Positions 18,241 to 27,967 of a stretch of 64,000 bases of DNA are shown one piece after another (the first letter of the stretch is position 1; every line of letters starts with the position of its first letter). Source of the stretch: Variovorax guangxiensis (GTDB lineage: Bacteria; Pseudomonadota; Gammaproteobacteria; Burkholderiales; Burkholderiaceae_C); the NCBI RefSeq assembly GCF_003952165.1, contig NZ_RXFT01000010.1, positions 62,001 to 126,000 on the forward strand. The letters are read 5' to 3'. Both the position numbers and the translations under genes were made by a program. The notes beneath the pieces are model-generated. The model did not search any database. It had not been told where the DNA came from and saw nothing but the letters and a program-made list of their open reading frames with translations.

Positions 18241-19757
18241 GGCGACGTCGCGACCTTGGCGGCCGGGGATGCGGTCATTGAGGACGATTCGGAAGAGGGG
18301 CTCGGGGCTGTCTGTCGATTCCAGCCGCCGCCCATCGAGCGGTACAGCGCCACCCATGCCTCGGTGCGCTCGCGCTGCAGCGACACGCGCGCGGTCTGCG
18401 CCGCGAACAGCGTGCGGCGCGAATCCTCCAGCTCGAACAGGCTCGCGAGGCCGCTGCTGTAGCGTGCCTGCGTGGCATCGAAGGAGGCCTGGTAGTTCTT
18501 CACCGCGGCGTCCGCGTCGGTGGTGCGGGCGTTGGTGGCGTCGAGGTTGACCAGCGCCTCCTCGACCTCGCGCACCGCCTGCCGCACATTGGCGCGGTAG
18601 AGCGACACGGCCTCGGCATAGCGCGCCTTGGCTGCATCGGCGTTGGCCTTGCGAGAGCCGCCGTCGAGCAGCGGCACGGTCAGCGAGATCGGCCCCACCG
18701 TCCAGGTTTCGAGCGACTGGTGCACGCCGCTCACGCGGTACTGCGAGCGGCCGATCGAGCCCGACACCGTGAGCTTGGGATAGCGCTCCGCCTCGGCCGA
18801 GCCCACGTCGGCGCTGGCCGATGCCACGCCCAGCTCGGCCGCGTACACGTCGGGGCGCTGCGAGATCGCCTCGGCCGGCACGCTGGCGATGCTGCCCACG
18901 GCGGGCAGCGGGCGCTGTGCCGGCGCGGCCGCGAGCTTCTGCTCGAGCGTGGTTTCGTCGATGCCGCTGAGCGAGACCAGCCCCTTGCGCTGCACCGCGC
19001 ACTGGGCGCGCTGCTGCGTGAGCCGGCCCGAGGCGTCGGAAGCGCTGGCGCGGGCGAGCGCCGCATCGGCGGGCGCGGTGAAGCCGGCCTTGGCGGACAA
19101 GTCGGTGAGCCGCGAGGTCTCGGCGCGCGAGCGTGCATCCGATTCGGACACGCGCAGCTGCTGCTGGCATGCGCGCTCGGCGAAATAGGCGTTGGCCGTC
19201 TCGGCCGCCACCGCCACGCGGGCGTCGTGCCACTTGGCGTTGGCGCTGCTCTGCTTGGCCTCGGCGGCGTCGCGGTCGGCGCGCAGGCGGCCGAACAGGT
19301 CGATCTCCCATTTCGATTGCAGGCCGGCCTGCAGCGTGGTGATCGGCGTGCTGGACGAAAGACTGCTGCTGCTGCTACCGCCACCGTTGCTCGTGCCCGA
19401 GCCGCCGCTCGAAAGCCCCACCGGCCCGCGGCTTGCCGACGCGGTGCCGTCCAGGCTGGGCAGCAGCGCCGCGCCGGCCTGCACGCGCGTGAAGCGCGCC
19501 TCGGCCACGCGCGCGGCGGCGCTCGCGACGTTCGGGCTCGCGGCCTCGGCGGCGGCGATGAGTTCGACCAGCAACGGATCGTCGAGCTGGCTCCACCAGT
19601 TCGCCAACGAGGCCAGCGAGCCGCCATGGGGCAGGGGGGCGTGCCATTGCGTGGGCACGGGCGCCTCGACCTGCGCGGGCGGGCGCGTGAGCGAGCAACC
19701 GGAGAGGCCGATGCCGAGGCACACGGCGGCCGTCAGTTTGAATCGGAGTTTTCTCAT
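18237..19757 (-). CDS. Outer-membrane factor lipoprotein, TolC/NodT type
   Basis: A 506-residue outer-membrane channel subunit with signal peptide and lipobox LSGCSL, so it is likely lipidated like OprM. Two repeated helical regions carry the OEP domain; RPDVYAAELGVASASADVGSAEAERYP-type sequence (about residues 325-350) is a family hallmark. An odd low-complexity serine/glycine stretch (about 120-138) lies in the first repeat. It shares 4-nt overlaps with tetR upstream and the adaptor gene downstream. Confidence 0.92.
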   Translation of the reverse strand: MRKLRFKLTAAVCLGIGLSGCSLTRPPAQVEAPVPTQWHAPLPHGGSLASLANWWSQLDDPLLVELIAAAEAASPNVASAAARVAEARFTRVQAGAALLPSLDGTASASRGPVGLSSGGSGTSNGGGSSSSSLSSSTPITTLQAGLQSKWEIDLFGRLRADRDAAEAKQSSANAKWHDARVAVAAETANAYFAERACQQQLRVSESDARSRAETSRLTDLSAKAGFTAPADAALARASASDASGRLTQQRAQCAVQRKGLVSLSGIDETTLEQKLAAAPAQRPLPAVGSIASVPAEAISQRPDVYAAELGVASASADVGSAEAERYPKLTVSGSIGRSQYRVSGVHQSLETWTVGPISLTVPLLDGGSRKANADAAKARYAEAVSLYRANVRQAVREVEEALVNLDATNARTTDADAAVKNYQASFDATQARYSSGLASLFELEDSRRTLFAAQTARVSLQRERTEAWVALYRSMGGGWNRQTAPSPSSESSSMTASPAAKVATSP

Positions 19758-20452
19758 TGTTTCTTCTGCTTTCTCTCGGCACGGCGGCGCGCTGCCTCGG
19801 CCTCGACCAGCGCCAGCGCATAGCCCGTGAGGCGGTCGGCCCAGGCGTCGATGGCGCGCGGCGTGCGCAGCAGCGAAGGGCGGATGGCCTCGATGAAATC
19901 CTGGCTCACGTAGAGCTGCATCGACAGCCCGGTGATCGCGAATGTCAGGCGGTGGATGTCGTCGTCGGGCCGATCCACCTTCAGGTGGCGGCACAGCAGC
20001 TCGGCGATGGCACGGTGCGGGCCCTTGATGTCGCGCTCCAGCTCCTCGGCCCAGCGGCTCGTGGGCTCCAGCATCTCGCGCATGTGCAGCTGGATGCACT
20101 GCCGCACGATCTCGCCCTGCTTGAGCGGATCGATCATCGACACCATGCACATGCGCAGCGTGGCTTCGAGCGGTTGGCCGGGGACGTTGCAGGCGGCGAC
20201 GAGGTCGCTGGAGTCGCCGCCCATCGGCTCGCTGAAGGTGGCCGCGTAGAGCCCTTCCTTGTCGCCGAAGTAGTAGCTGATGGCCGAGATGTTGACCTCG
20301 GCCTCGCGGGCGATCTCGCGCGTGGAAGTCTTGGCGAAGCCCTTCTGCGCGAACAGCCGCAGGGCAGTGTGGAGCAGCCGGTGGCGTGCCTCGGCACCGT
20401 CTGCGCGCGGTGCGCGGCGAGGTGCCTGGGTGATCGGATCTCTCGCGTTCAT
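19754..20452 (-). CDS. TetR-family repressor of the efflux operon
   Basis: A TetR/CerR-type regulator of about 232 residues. The N-terminal helix-turn-helix includes LFAQKGFAKTSTREIAREAEVNISAISYYFGDKEGLY; the C-terminal ligand domain resembles the CerR (DUF1956) group. It is first in the operon and its stop overlaps the channel-gene start, so it should repress itself and the pump. Start choice is uncertain: ATG 20452, ATG 20461 and GTG 20473 are all in frame and none has a strong ribosome site. An AATCAA/TTGATT palindrome lies just upstream. Confidence 0.88.
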   Translation of the reverse strand: MNARDPITQAPRRAPRADGAEARHRLLHTALRLFAQKGFAKTSTREIAREAEVNISAISYYFGDKEGLYAATFSEPMGGDSSDLVAACNVPGQPLEATLRMCMVSMIDPLKQGEIVRQCIQLHMREMLEPTSRWAEELERDIKGPHRAIAELLCRHLKVDRPDDDIHRLTFAITGLSMQLYVSQDFIEAIRPSLLRTPRAIDAWADRLTGYALALVEAEAARRRAERKQKKQ

Positions 20453-20475
20453 GACCGGCATTACACCATGCACGA

Positions 20476-20491
20476 AATCAAACGATTGATT
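20476..20491. promoter_or_regulatory. Candidate TetR operator upstream of the efflux operon
   Basis: A perfect inverted repeat AATCAA-ACGA-TTGATT lies directly in front of the repressor gene, in a locally A+T-rich patch. Size and place fit an autoregulatory TetR operator. Binding is inferred. Confidence 0.5.
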
Positions 20492-20542
20492 AACTTAAGG
20501 CTTCCTGAAGGTCTTTGCCGGCTCGTTCTGACCGAAGCGAAT

Positions 20543-20557
20543 CCTTAAGACTTAAGG
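20543..20557. promoter_or_regulatory. Palindrome CCTTAAG-A-CTTAAGG before the sigma54 activator gene
   Basis: A perfect 7-bp inverted repeat with a single-base centre, 30 bp upstream of the activator start. A third copy of the half site (CTTAAGG) is at 20494-20500. It may be an operator for the TetR protein or for autoregulation of the activator. Confidence 0.45.
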
Positions 20558-20587
20558 TGCGGATCCGGCCCGCGCTACGATCCCGCC

Positions 20588-22122
<1,535 letters not shown>

Positions 22123-22126
<4 letters not shown>

Positions 22127-22638
22127 ATCCGCTGTCTGCCATGCGCAAGATAAGCCGCGCGGACATAGAGATTTGTGAGCGCCTGATATCTGTCGAGATG
22201 CCGCATGCGGAATTCATCGGGCGATTTGGCGAAAGGCATTCGGACCATCCCGCCGACTGGGATGCGCCGGGACCGGTGGAGCTATGGTTCTTCGAGCTAC
22301 CGTGGGGGCACAAGATCACCCTCGAGCGCCATATGACCGTCGACTGGTTCAACATCTATCTGGAATCGCTTGAGATCGAAGCCGTGCTGGATTTTCTGGA
22401 GTTGAGAGCCTTCGAGACGCACGTCGATACGCATATGGTGGAACTGCTGAGGGCGAAGTCTCCGGCTTTCACGAAGCCTCTTCAGGCTTTCCGGCTTTTC
22501 CGGCTGGACGACAACGGCAATCGCATCCTGATGCGCGAATACGAGAGTCGTCGGATTGCCGATTACTACCAGCGGGTCTACGAGGCACGTGGGCACAAGC
22601 AGCTCTATTGGGTCGAGCCTGCAGGGCCGGAACATTGA
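22123..22638 (+). CDS. Uncharacterised cytosolic protein
   Basis: A protein of 171 residues from a GTG at 22123 that overlaps the activator stop (GTGA) and has AGGAG eight bases upstream; an in-frame ATG lies at 22141. I recognise no domain. It is rich in aromatic and acidic residues, with a WFFELPWGHKITLE stretch and no signal peptide or membrane helix. G+C is visibly lower than in the neighbours and ATA codons, rare around here, occur several times near the start, which suggests recent acquisition. The coupling to the activator suggests co-expression only. Confidence 0.65.
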
Positions 22639-22686
22639 GCACGAGCGATACTCCCGCCCCAGCACACAACCTTGACGCCAAAACCG

Positions 22687-23022
22687 ATGAAGAAGGCTCT
22701 TGCCCGCACAGCCGCCTGTCTTGCCCTCTGCGCCGCGGCCGGCTTGGCCAACGCCGCACCCCAATGCTCCGGCGAAGCCGTCTCCCGCGCCAAGAAGCTG
22801 CTGACCTTCCATTTCGGCGAGGACGACCGCATCCGCATCAGACCCGACGTGAAGGAACTGCCGCCGATCCGCAACCCGGCCAACAAGAAGCAGCAGTTCA
22901 AGGTGCTCGAGGTCTGGGGCAGTGTCTACAAGGGCGAGTACCGGATGCGGCTCATCTATTTCGTGTCGGGCAACGACTGCACGCTGATGGGCCAGGAGAT
23001 CCTGGAGTACGCGAACCTGTGA
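22687..23022 (+). CDS. Small secreted protein, function unknown
   Basis: A 111-residue protein with a classical signal peptide ending GLANAAPQC. The mature part is about 88 residues with two cysteines, one near the mature start and one in SGNDCTLM, that could form a disulfide. The ATG at 22687 is preferred over an in-frame TTG 15 bases upstream because it places the basic residues directly before the hydrophobic core. Its stop overlaps the start of the next gene (GTGA). Confidence 0.65.
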   Translation: MKKALARTAACLALCAAAGLANAAPQCSGEAVSRAKKLLTFHFGEDDRIRIRPDVKELPPIRNPANKKQQFKVLEVWGSVYKGEYRMRLIYFVSGNDCTLMGQEILEYANL

Positions 23023-23306
23023 GCGTCAAGGCGCTGCGTTCCACCTTCGGGCCGAACTGCCATTGGTGCGGGCTGCCCATGGACTTCGGCGAGCCCGCGG
23101 GCCGGCCGGAGTCGGCCACCATCGAGCATCTGGTGGACTCGACCTTCGGCGGCGTGCGCTCGTCGAAGCACCGGCGGCTCGCGCATGCGGCCTGCAACCA
23201 TGCGCGCAACGAGTTCCGGCAGCAGGCCGAGCGCCAGTTCGAACAGTGGATCGCCGAGCGCAAGGCCTCCGCGAAAACCCTGACTGAAAACCAGACAGCC
23301 GACTGA
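23019..23306 (+). CDS. Small HNH-type nuclease-like protein
   Basis: A 95-residue protein from a GTG that overlaps the previous stop. It shows CHWCGLPM, then IEHLVDSTFGG, then HAACNHARNEFR, which together match the zinc-ribbon HNH/McrA-like endonuclease fold: a CxxC, the E-H of the catalytic histidine strand, and the CN..RN segment. Small free-standing HNH proteins occur in phage and defence contexts but also as uncharacterised housekeeping genes. It has no signal peptide, although the gene before it encodes a secreted protein. The substrate is unknown. Confidence 0.65.
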   Translation: MSVKALRSTFGPNCHWCGLPMDFGEPAGRPESATIEHLVDSTFGGVRSSKHRRLAHAACNHARNEFRQQAERQFEQWIAERKASAKTLTENQTAD

Positions 23307-23337
23307 AATTCAGACATCGCAAGTGTTCTGAATTCAG
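23284..23337. promoter_or_regulatory. Three CTGAA...CAG elements: candidate enhancer sites
   Basis: CTGAAATTCAG at 23303-23313 and CTGAATTCAG at 23328-23337 are perfect palindromes; CTGAAAACCAG at 23284-23294 is a degenerate copy overlapping the end of the HNH gene. They lie about 55 to 110 bp upstream of the -24 element, the usual place for sigma54 activator binding sites. Confidence 0.5.
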
Positions 23338-23391
23338 CCGGAAGGCGTTCCTCCCGAGTGAAGAAACGTTTGTTATCAATGGCTTAGCGGG

Positions 23392-23407
23392 TGGCACGAA
23401 CTGTGCA
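23392..23407 (+). promoter_or_regulatory. Sigma54 (RpoN) -24/-12 promoter
   Basis: TGGCACGAACTGTGCA matches the sigma54 consensus TGGCACG-N4-TTGCA except one base, with the required 10-bp spacing between GG and GC. It ends 31 bp before the binding-protein start codon. Its activator is probably the enhancer-binding protein encoded 1.3 kb upstream. Confidence 0.75.
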
Positions 23408-23438
23408 ATATTCAGTCACCTTTTTCAGGAGACAAAGA

Positions 23439-24629
23439 ATGAACCGTCGCCACCTCGTCGCCCTGGCCGCGCTCGCCGCCTGCGCCTCGGCCGCCGCTCC
23501 CGCCTGGGCGCAGTCCAATGAAATCCGCATCGCCCATATCTACAGCAAGACCGGCGCGCTGGAAGCCTACGGCAAGCAGACGCAGACCGGCCTGATGATG
23601 GGCCTGAACTACGCCACCGGCGGCACGATGATGGTCAACGGCAAGAAGCTGGTGGTCATCGAGAAGGACGACCAGGGCAAGCCGGACCTGGGCAAGTCGC
23701 TGCTGGCGGCCGCCTACTCGGACGACAAGGCAGCGCTGGCCATCGGCCCGACGGCATCGGGCGTGGCGCTGGCCATGCTGCCGGTGGCCGAGGAATACAA
23801 GAAGATCCTGCTGGTCGAGCCCGCCGTTGCCGACTCGATCACCGGCGACAAGTGGAACAAGTACATCTTCCGTACCGGCCGCAATTCGAGCCAGGACGCG
23901 ATCTCCAACGCCGTGGCCGTCGACAAGCCCGGAGTGACCGTGGCCACGCTGGCGCAGGACAACGCCTTCGGCCGCGACGGCGTGAAGGCCTTCGGCTCGG
24001 CGCTCAAGAAGGCCAAGCTGGTCCACGAGGAATACCTGCCGCCCGCCACCACCGACTTCACCGCCGGCGCGCAGCGCCTGATCGACAAGCTGAAGGACCA
24101 GCCGGGCCGCAAGATCATCTGGATCGTCTGGGCCGGCGCGGGCAACCCGTTCAAGATCGTCGACCTCGACCTCAAGCGCTACGGCATCGAGATCGCCACG
24201 GGCGGCAACATTCTGCCGGCCATGGCCGCCTACAAGGCGCTGCCGGGCATGGAAGGCGCGGCCTATTACTACTTCGGCATTCCGAAGAACCCGGTGAACG
24301 AGGCGATGGTGTCGGCCCACTACAAGGAATTCAAGACGCCGCCGGACTTCTTCACTGCCGGCGGCTTCTCCGCCGCGATGGCCGTGGTGACGGCGCTAAA
24401 GAAGACCAACGGCGACACCAGCACCAACAAGCTCATCAGCACCATGGAAGGCATGAGCTTCGACACGCCCAAGGGCAAGATGACCTTCCGCAAGGAAGAC
24501 CACCAGGCGATGCAGTCGATGTACCACTTCAAGATCAAGGTCGACCCGGCGTTCGCCTGGGGCGTGCCGGAGCTGGTCCACGAGATCAAGCCTGAAGAGA
24601 TGGACATCCCCATCAAGAACAAGCGCTGA
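23439..24629 (+). CDS. ABC transporter periplasmic substrate-binding protein, branched-chain amino acid type
   Basis: A 396-residue type I periplasmic binding protein (Peripla_BP_6, LivK-like superfamily) with a signal peptide cleaved near AWAQS. The mature protein starts EIRIAHIYSKTGALEAYGKQ, typical of the hydrophobic-amino-acid/aromatic/carboxylate family. Such proteins bind amino acids, aromatic acids, urea, amides or short carboxylates. CAGGAGA lies ahead of the ATG at 23439. It is the first gene behind the sigma54 promoter and its ATPase and permease genes lie beyond an intervening depolymerase gene. Confidence 0.9.
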   Translation: MNRRHLVALAALAACASAAAPAWAQSNEIRIAHIYSKTGALEAYGKQTQTGLMMGLNYATGGTMMVNGKKLVVIEKDDQGKPDLGKSLLAAAYSDDKAALAIGPTASGVALAMLPVAEEYKKILLVEPAVADSITGDKWNKYIFRTGRNSSQDAISNAVAVDKPGVTVATLAQDNAFGRDGVKAFGSALKKAKLVHEEYLPPATTDFTAGAQRLIDKLKDQPGRKIIWIVWAGAGNPFKIVDLDLKRYGIEIATGGNILPAMAAYKALPGMEGAAYYYFGIPKNPVNEAMVSAHYKEFKTPPDFFTAGGFSAAMAVVTALKKTNGDTSTNKLISTMEGMSFDTPKGKMTFRKEDHQAMQSMYHFKIKVDPAFAWGVPELVHEIKPEEMDIPIKNKR

Positions 24630-24662
24630 AGACGACAGCGTAGACAACTGCCCCTGACCCGC

Positions 24663-24691
24663 GCGGCGCCCGAGGAGCGCCGCCCCGTTTT
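24663..24691 (+). terminator. Probable rho-independent terminator after the binding-protein gene
   Basis: A 7-bp GC stem (GCGGCGC at 24663-24669 with 24677-24683) and 7-nt loop are followed by CCCGTTTT. The T-run is short, so it may attenuate rather than stop transcription into the depolymerase gene. Confidence 0.55.
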
Positions 24692-24823
24692 CGCCCCGGA
24701 TGGCCGCCGGGCGAAGCGCCAGCCTGCGCCTTTTTCTTCGCGGCGGCGTGAAGTTCCCACGGCCGATTCGATTCGTCAGTCAGCAAAGCAAGCGTTCGAT
24801 ACCCACAACAGAAGGAGACAGCG

Positions 24824-26275
24824 ATGCCAGCGATGAAATGGAAGAACTGGAAGGGACTCGCCGCGGCCGCGGCGATGACGGTGGCGGCGCATGCCGCTCA
24901 GGCGGCGGTGCCGCTTCCGGCGCTCGGCGCCAACCCGGCGGAGGTGAGCGTGTCGGGCCTGTCGGCCGGCGGCTTCATGGCGGTGCAACTCCACGTGGCG
25001 TACTCGGCCACCTTCAAGCGTGGCGCGGGCGTGGTGGCGGGCGGTCCGTACTACTGCGCCGAGGGTTCGGTGCTCAACGCCACGGGGCGCTGCATGACGC
25101 ACAGCACCAGCATCCCGGTGGCGTCGCTGGTGAGCACCACCAACAGCTGGGCTTCCAGCGGTGCGATCGACCCGGTGTCGAACATGAGCAATTCCAAGGT
25201 CTACATGTTCTCGGGCACCTCGGACAACACCGTCAAGCAGGCGGTGATGGACGACCTCAAGACCTACTACCAGAGCTTCGTGCCCTCGGCCAACGTGGTC
25301 TACAAGAACAACATCGGCGCGGGCCACGCGATGGTCACCGACGACTACGGCAGCGCCTGCAGCACCACCGCAGCCCCCTACATCAACAACTGCGGCTTCG
25401 ACCTCGCGGGCGAGATCCTCACGCAGCTGTACGGCCCGCTGAACCCGCGCAACAACGGCACGCTGGGCGGCACCTTCACCGAGTTCAACCAGTCGGAGTT
25501 CATCAGCGGCCACGGCATGGCGGCCACCGGCTGGATCTACGTGCCGCAGGCCTGCACCACCGCCTCGTGCCGCGTGCACCTGGTGCTGCACGGCTGCAAG
25601 CAGAACTACACCGACGTGAGCGACCAGTACGTGCGCAAGACCGGCTACAACCGCTGGGCCGACACCAACAACATCGTGCTGATCTATCCGCAGACCAGCA
25701 CCGCCGCCACCAACAGCTGCTGGGACTGGTGGGGCTACGACAACGCCAACTACGCGAAGAAGTCGGGCCCGCAGATGGCCGCGATGAAGGCCATGATCGA
25801 CCGCGTCACCGGTTCCTCGGGCGGCAGCGGCCTGCCGGCGCCCACCGGCGTGGGCACATCGGGCGCCACCGCCAGCAGCATGGTGATCGCCTGGAACGCC
25901 GTGAGCGGCGCCAGCGGCTACAACGTGTACCGCGGCGGCAGCAAGGTCAACGCCTCGCCGGTGGCCGCCACCAGCTACACCGACACCGGCCTGGCCGCCT
26001 CGACCTCCTACAGCTGGACCGTGGCCGCGCTGAACGCGAGCAATGTGGAGGGCGCCATGTCGTCGGCCGCGACCGGCACCACCACCGGCGGCGGCAGCGG
26101 CGGCACCTGCTATACCGCCAGCAACTACACGCACACCATTGCCGGGCGCGCCTATGCCCTGTACGGCTTCACTTATGCCTATGGCTCCAACCAGTCCATG
26201 GGCCTGTGGAACATCTACGTGACGACCACGCTGAAGCAGACCGGTCCCAACTACTACGTAGTCGGCACCTGTTGA
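24824..26275 (+). CDS. Extracellular poly(3-hydroxybutyrate) depolymerase
   Basis: A 483-residue secreted polyester hydrolase. After the signal peptide (cleaved near residue 27) the catalytic domain has its lipase box GLSAG at 45-49 (nucleophile S47) close to the mature N-terminus, a GTSDNTV segment for the aspartate and GAGHAMVTDD for the histidine, plus HGCKQNY and SCWDWWGY, all typical of the type-2 catalytic domain. A fibronectin type III linker (about 345-425) and a C-terminal about 50-residue substrate-binding-like domain follow. It should cut PHB outside the cell to monomers and oligomers. AAGGAGA precedes the ATG. It is wedged between the genes of one ABC transporter. Confidence 0.9.
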   Translation: MPAMKWKNWKGLAAAAAMTVAAHAAQAAVPLPALGANPAEVSVSGLSAGGFMAVQLHVAYSATFKRGAGVVAGGPYYCAEGSVLNATGRCMTHSTSIPVASLVSTTNSWASSGAIDPVSNMSNSKVYMFSGTSDNTVKQAVMDDLKTYYQSFVPSANVVYKNNIGAGHAMVTDDYGSACSTTAAPYINNCGFDLAGEILTQLYGPLNPRNNGTLGGTFTEFNQSEFISGHGMAATGWIYVPQACTTASCRVHLVLHGCKQNYTDVSDQYVRKTGYNRWADTNNIVLIYPQTSTAATNSCWDWWGYDNANYAKKSGPQMAAMKAMIDRVTGSSGGSGLPAPTGVGTSGATASSMVIAWNAVSGASGYNVYRGGSKVNASPVAATSYTDTGLAASTSYSWTVAALNASNVEGAMSSAATGTTTGGGSGGTCYTASNYTHTIAGRAYALYGFTYAYGSNQSMGLWNIYVTTTLKQTGPNYYVVGTC

Positions 26276-26323
26276 GGCCGCTCGGCTTTTCTTCCCTCTT
26301 TCGATTCGCAATGACCAACGACG

Positions 26324-27088
26324 ATGCTTGAGACCCGAGATCTGACCATCCGCTTCGGCGGGCACGTGGCCGTCAACAGCGTGAGCTGCGCCTTCGCGCC
26401 GGGCACGCTGACGGCCATCGTCGGCCCCAACGGCGCGGGCAAGACCACCTACTTCAACCTGATCTCGGGCCAGCTCAAGGCGAGCGCGGGCACCGTGTCG
26501 CTCGACGGGCATTCGTTGTCGGGCCTGTCCCCCTCCGCGCGCACGCACGCGGGGCTGGGGCGGGCCTTTCAGCTCACCAACCTGTTTCCCAACCTCACGG
26601 TGCTGGAGAACGTGCGCCTCTCGGTGCAGGCCACGCGCGAGGGCGCGCACCGGCGCGGTCTCAACCTGTGGAGCATCTGGAGCGACCACAAGGCGCTGAC
26701 CGAGCGCGCCGACCAGATCCTGGCCGACGTCGCGCTCAAGTCGCGCGAGCACGCCACGGTGGCGAGCCTGCCGCACGGCGACCAGCGAAAGCTGGAGGTG
26801 GCGCTGCTGATGGCGCTGGAGCCCAAGGTCTTCATGTTCGACGAGCCCACGGCCGGCATGAACGCGGCCGAGGCGCCCGTCATCCTCGACCTGATCCGCA
26901 AGCTCAAGAAGGACAAGAGCAAGACCATCCTGCTGGTCGAGCACAAGATGGACGTGGTGCGCGAGCTCGCGGACCGCATCATCGTGCTGCACAACGGCAC
27001 GCTGGTGGCCGATGGCGAACCCGCCGAGGTGATCGCCTCGCCGGTGGTGCAGGAGGCCTACCTGGGCGTCGCGAAGGAGGCCGCATGA
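26324..27088 (+). CDS. ABC transporter ATPase, LivG type
   Basis: A 254-residue ATPase with Walker A GPNGAGKTT near residues 33-41, the degenerate signature SLPHGDQRKLEVA that marks LivG-like subunits, Walker B VFMFDEPTAGMN and the switch VEHKMD. It powers uptake with the LivF-like partner encoded immediately downstream (ATGA overlap). The ATG at 26324 has no strong ribosome site; a seven-codon open frame ends over it. Confidence 0.92.
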   Translation: MLETRDLTIRFGGHVAVNSVSCAFAPGTLTAIVGPNGAGKTTYFNLISGQLKASAGTVSLDGHSLSGLSPSARTHAGLGRAFQLTNLFPNLTVLENVRLSVQATREGAHRRGLNLWSIWSDHKALTERADQILADVALKSREHATVASLPHGDQRKLEVALLMALEPKVFMFDEPTAGMNAAEAPVILDLIRKLKKDKSKTILLVEHKMDVVRELADRIIVLHNGTLVADGEPAEVIASPVVQEAYLGVAKEAA

Positions 27089-27813
27089 GCACCAACAATC
27101 TGCTGACCCTCGAGGGCGTGCACACGCACATCGGGGCGTATCACATCCTGCACGGCGTCGACCTCGCCGTGCCGCGCGGCCAGCTCACCATGCTGCTGGG
27201 CCGCAACGGCGCTGGCAAGACGACCACGCTGCGCACCATCATGGGCCTGTGGCATGCGTCGCAGGGCAGGGTGCGCTTCGGCGAGAAAGAAATCACCACG
27301 CAGCACACGCCGCAGATCGCCGGCCTGGGCATCGCCTACGTGCCCGAGAACATGGGCATCTTCTCCGACCTCACGGTGAAGGAGAACATGCTGCTGGCCG
27401 CGCGCGGCGCCAAGAACGCGCAGCAGATCGACGACGCGCGGCTGAAGTGGATCTTCAAGCTCTTTCCCGCGGTCGAGAAGTTCTGGAACCACCCGGCGGG
27501 CAAGCTCTCGGGCGGGCAGAAGCAGATGCTGGCCGTCTCGCGCGCCATCGTGGAGCCGCGCGAGCTTCTCATCATCGACGAGCCCAGCAAGGGCCTCGCG
27601 CCCGTGATGATCAACAACATGATCGACGCCTTCGCCGAGCTCAAGCGCAGCGGCGTGACGATCCTGCTGGTGGAGCAGAACATCAACTTCGCCCAGCGGC
27701 TGGGCGACACCGTCGCGGTGATGGACAACGGCCGGGTGGTGCACGCCGGCTCCATGGCGGAGTTCTCCGCCGACGCGCAACTTCAGCAATCTCTCTTGGG
27801 CCTCGCGCTATGA
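27085..27813 (+). CDS. ABC transporter ATPase, LivF type
   Basis: A 242-residue ATPase with Walker A GRNGAGKTTT, signature LSGGQKQMLAVSRA, Walker B LLIIDEPSKGLAP and switch VEQNIN. It pairs with the LivG-like subunit; their genes overlap by 4 nt. The gene is followed by a 120-bp palindromic element before the permease genes. Confidence 0.93.
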   Translation: MSTNNLLTLEGVHTHIGAYHILHGVDLAVPRGQLTMLLGRNGAGKTTTLRTIMGLWHASQGRVRFGEKEITTQHTPQIAGLGIAYVPENMGIFSDLTVKENMLLAARGAKNAQQIDDARLKWIFKLFPAVEKFWNHPAGKLSGGQKQMLAVSRAIVEPRELLIIDEPSKGLAPVMINNMIDAFAELKRSGVTILLVEQNINFAQRLGDTVAVMDNGRVVHAGSMAEFSADAQLQQSLLGLAL

Positions 27814-27831
27814 CGATTTCCGTGTCTTGTT

Positions 27832-27948
27832 CCCTCTCCCGCGTGCGGGAGAGGGCTAGGGTGAGGGCAGGCGGCCTGTGCAACGGCCATGACCTCGTCT
27901 CGTCGCCGTCGGCCCTCACCCCAACCCTCTCCCGCAATCGGGAGAGGG
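27832..27948. repeat. REP-like nested inverted repeat between transporter genes
   Basis: Left arm 27832-27868 and right arm 27912-27948 are inverted copies. Each arm has its own hairpin (CCCTCTCCCGC / GCGGGAGAGGG around 27843; CCCTCTCCCG / CGGGAGAGGG around 27936), GGGTGAGGGC of the left arm pairs with GCCCTCACCC of the right, and a small GGCC/GGCC stem sits at the centre. This CCCTCTCCC...GGGAGAGGG word is a known type of extragenic palindrome in proteobacteria. It may stabilise the upstream message or change expression between ATPase and permease genes. Confidence 0.85.
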
Positions 27949-27967
27949 GGCAAGAGGAGGCGCAGCA

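Noticed and set aside
22672..22687. TTG at 22672 as start of the small secreted protein
   Set aside because: The ATG at 22687 gives a normal signal peptide and the TTG adds five residues without a better ribosome site.
27832..27948. CRISPR-like array
   Set aside because: Only two inverted arms with internal hairpins are present, not regularly spaced direct repeats with spacers; no cas genes nearby.
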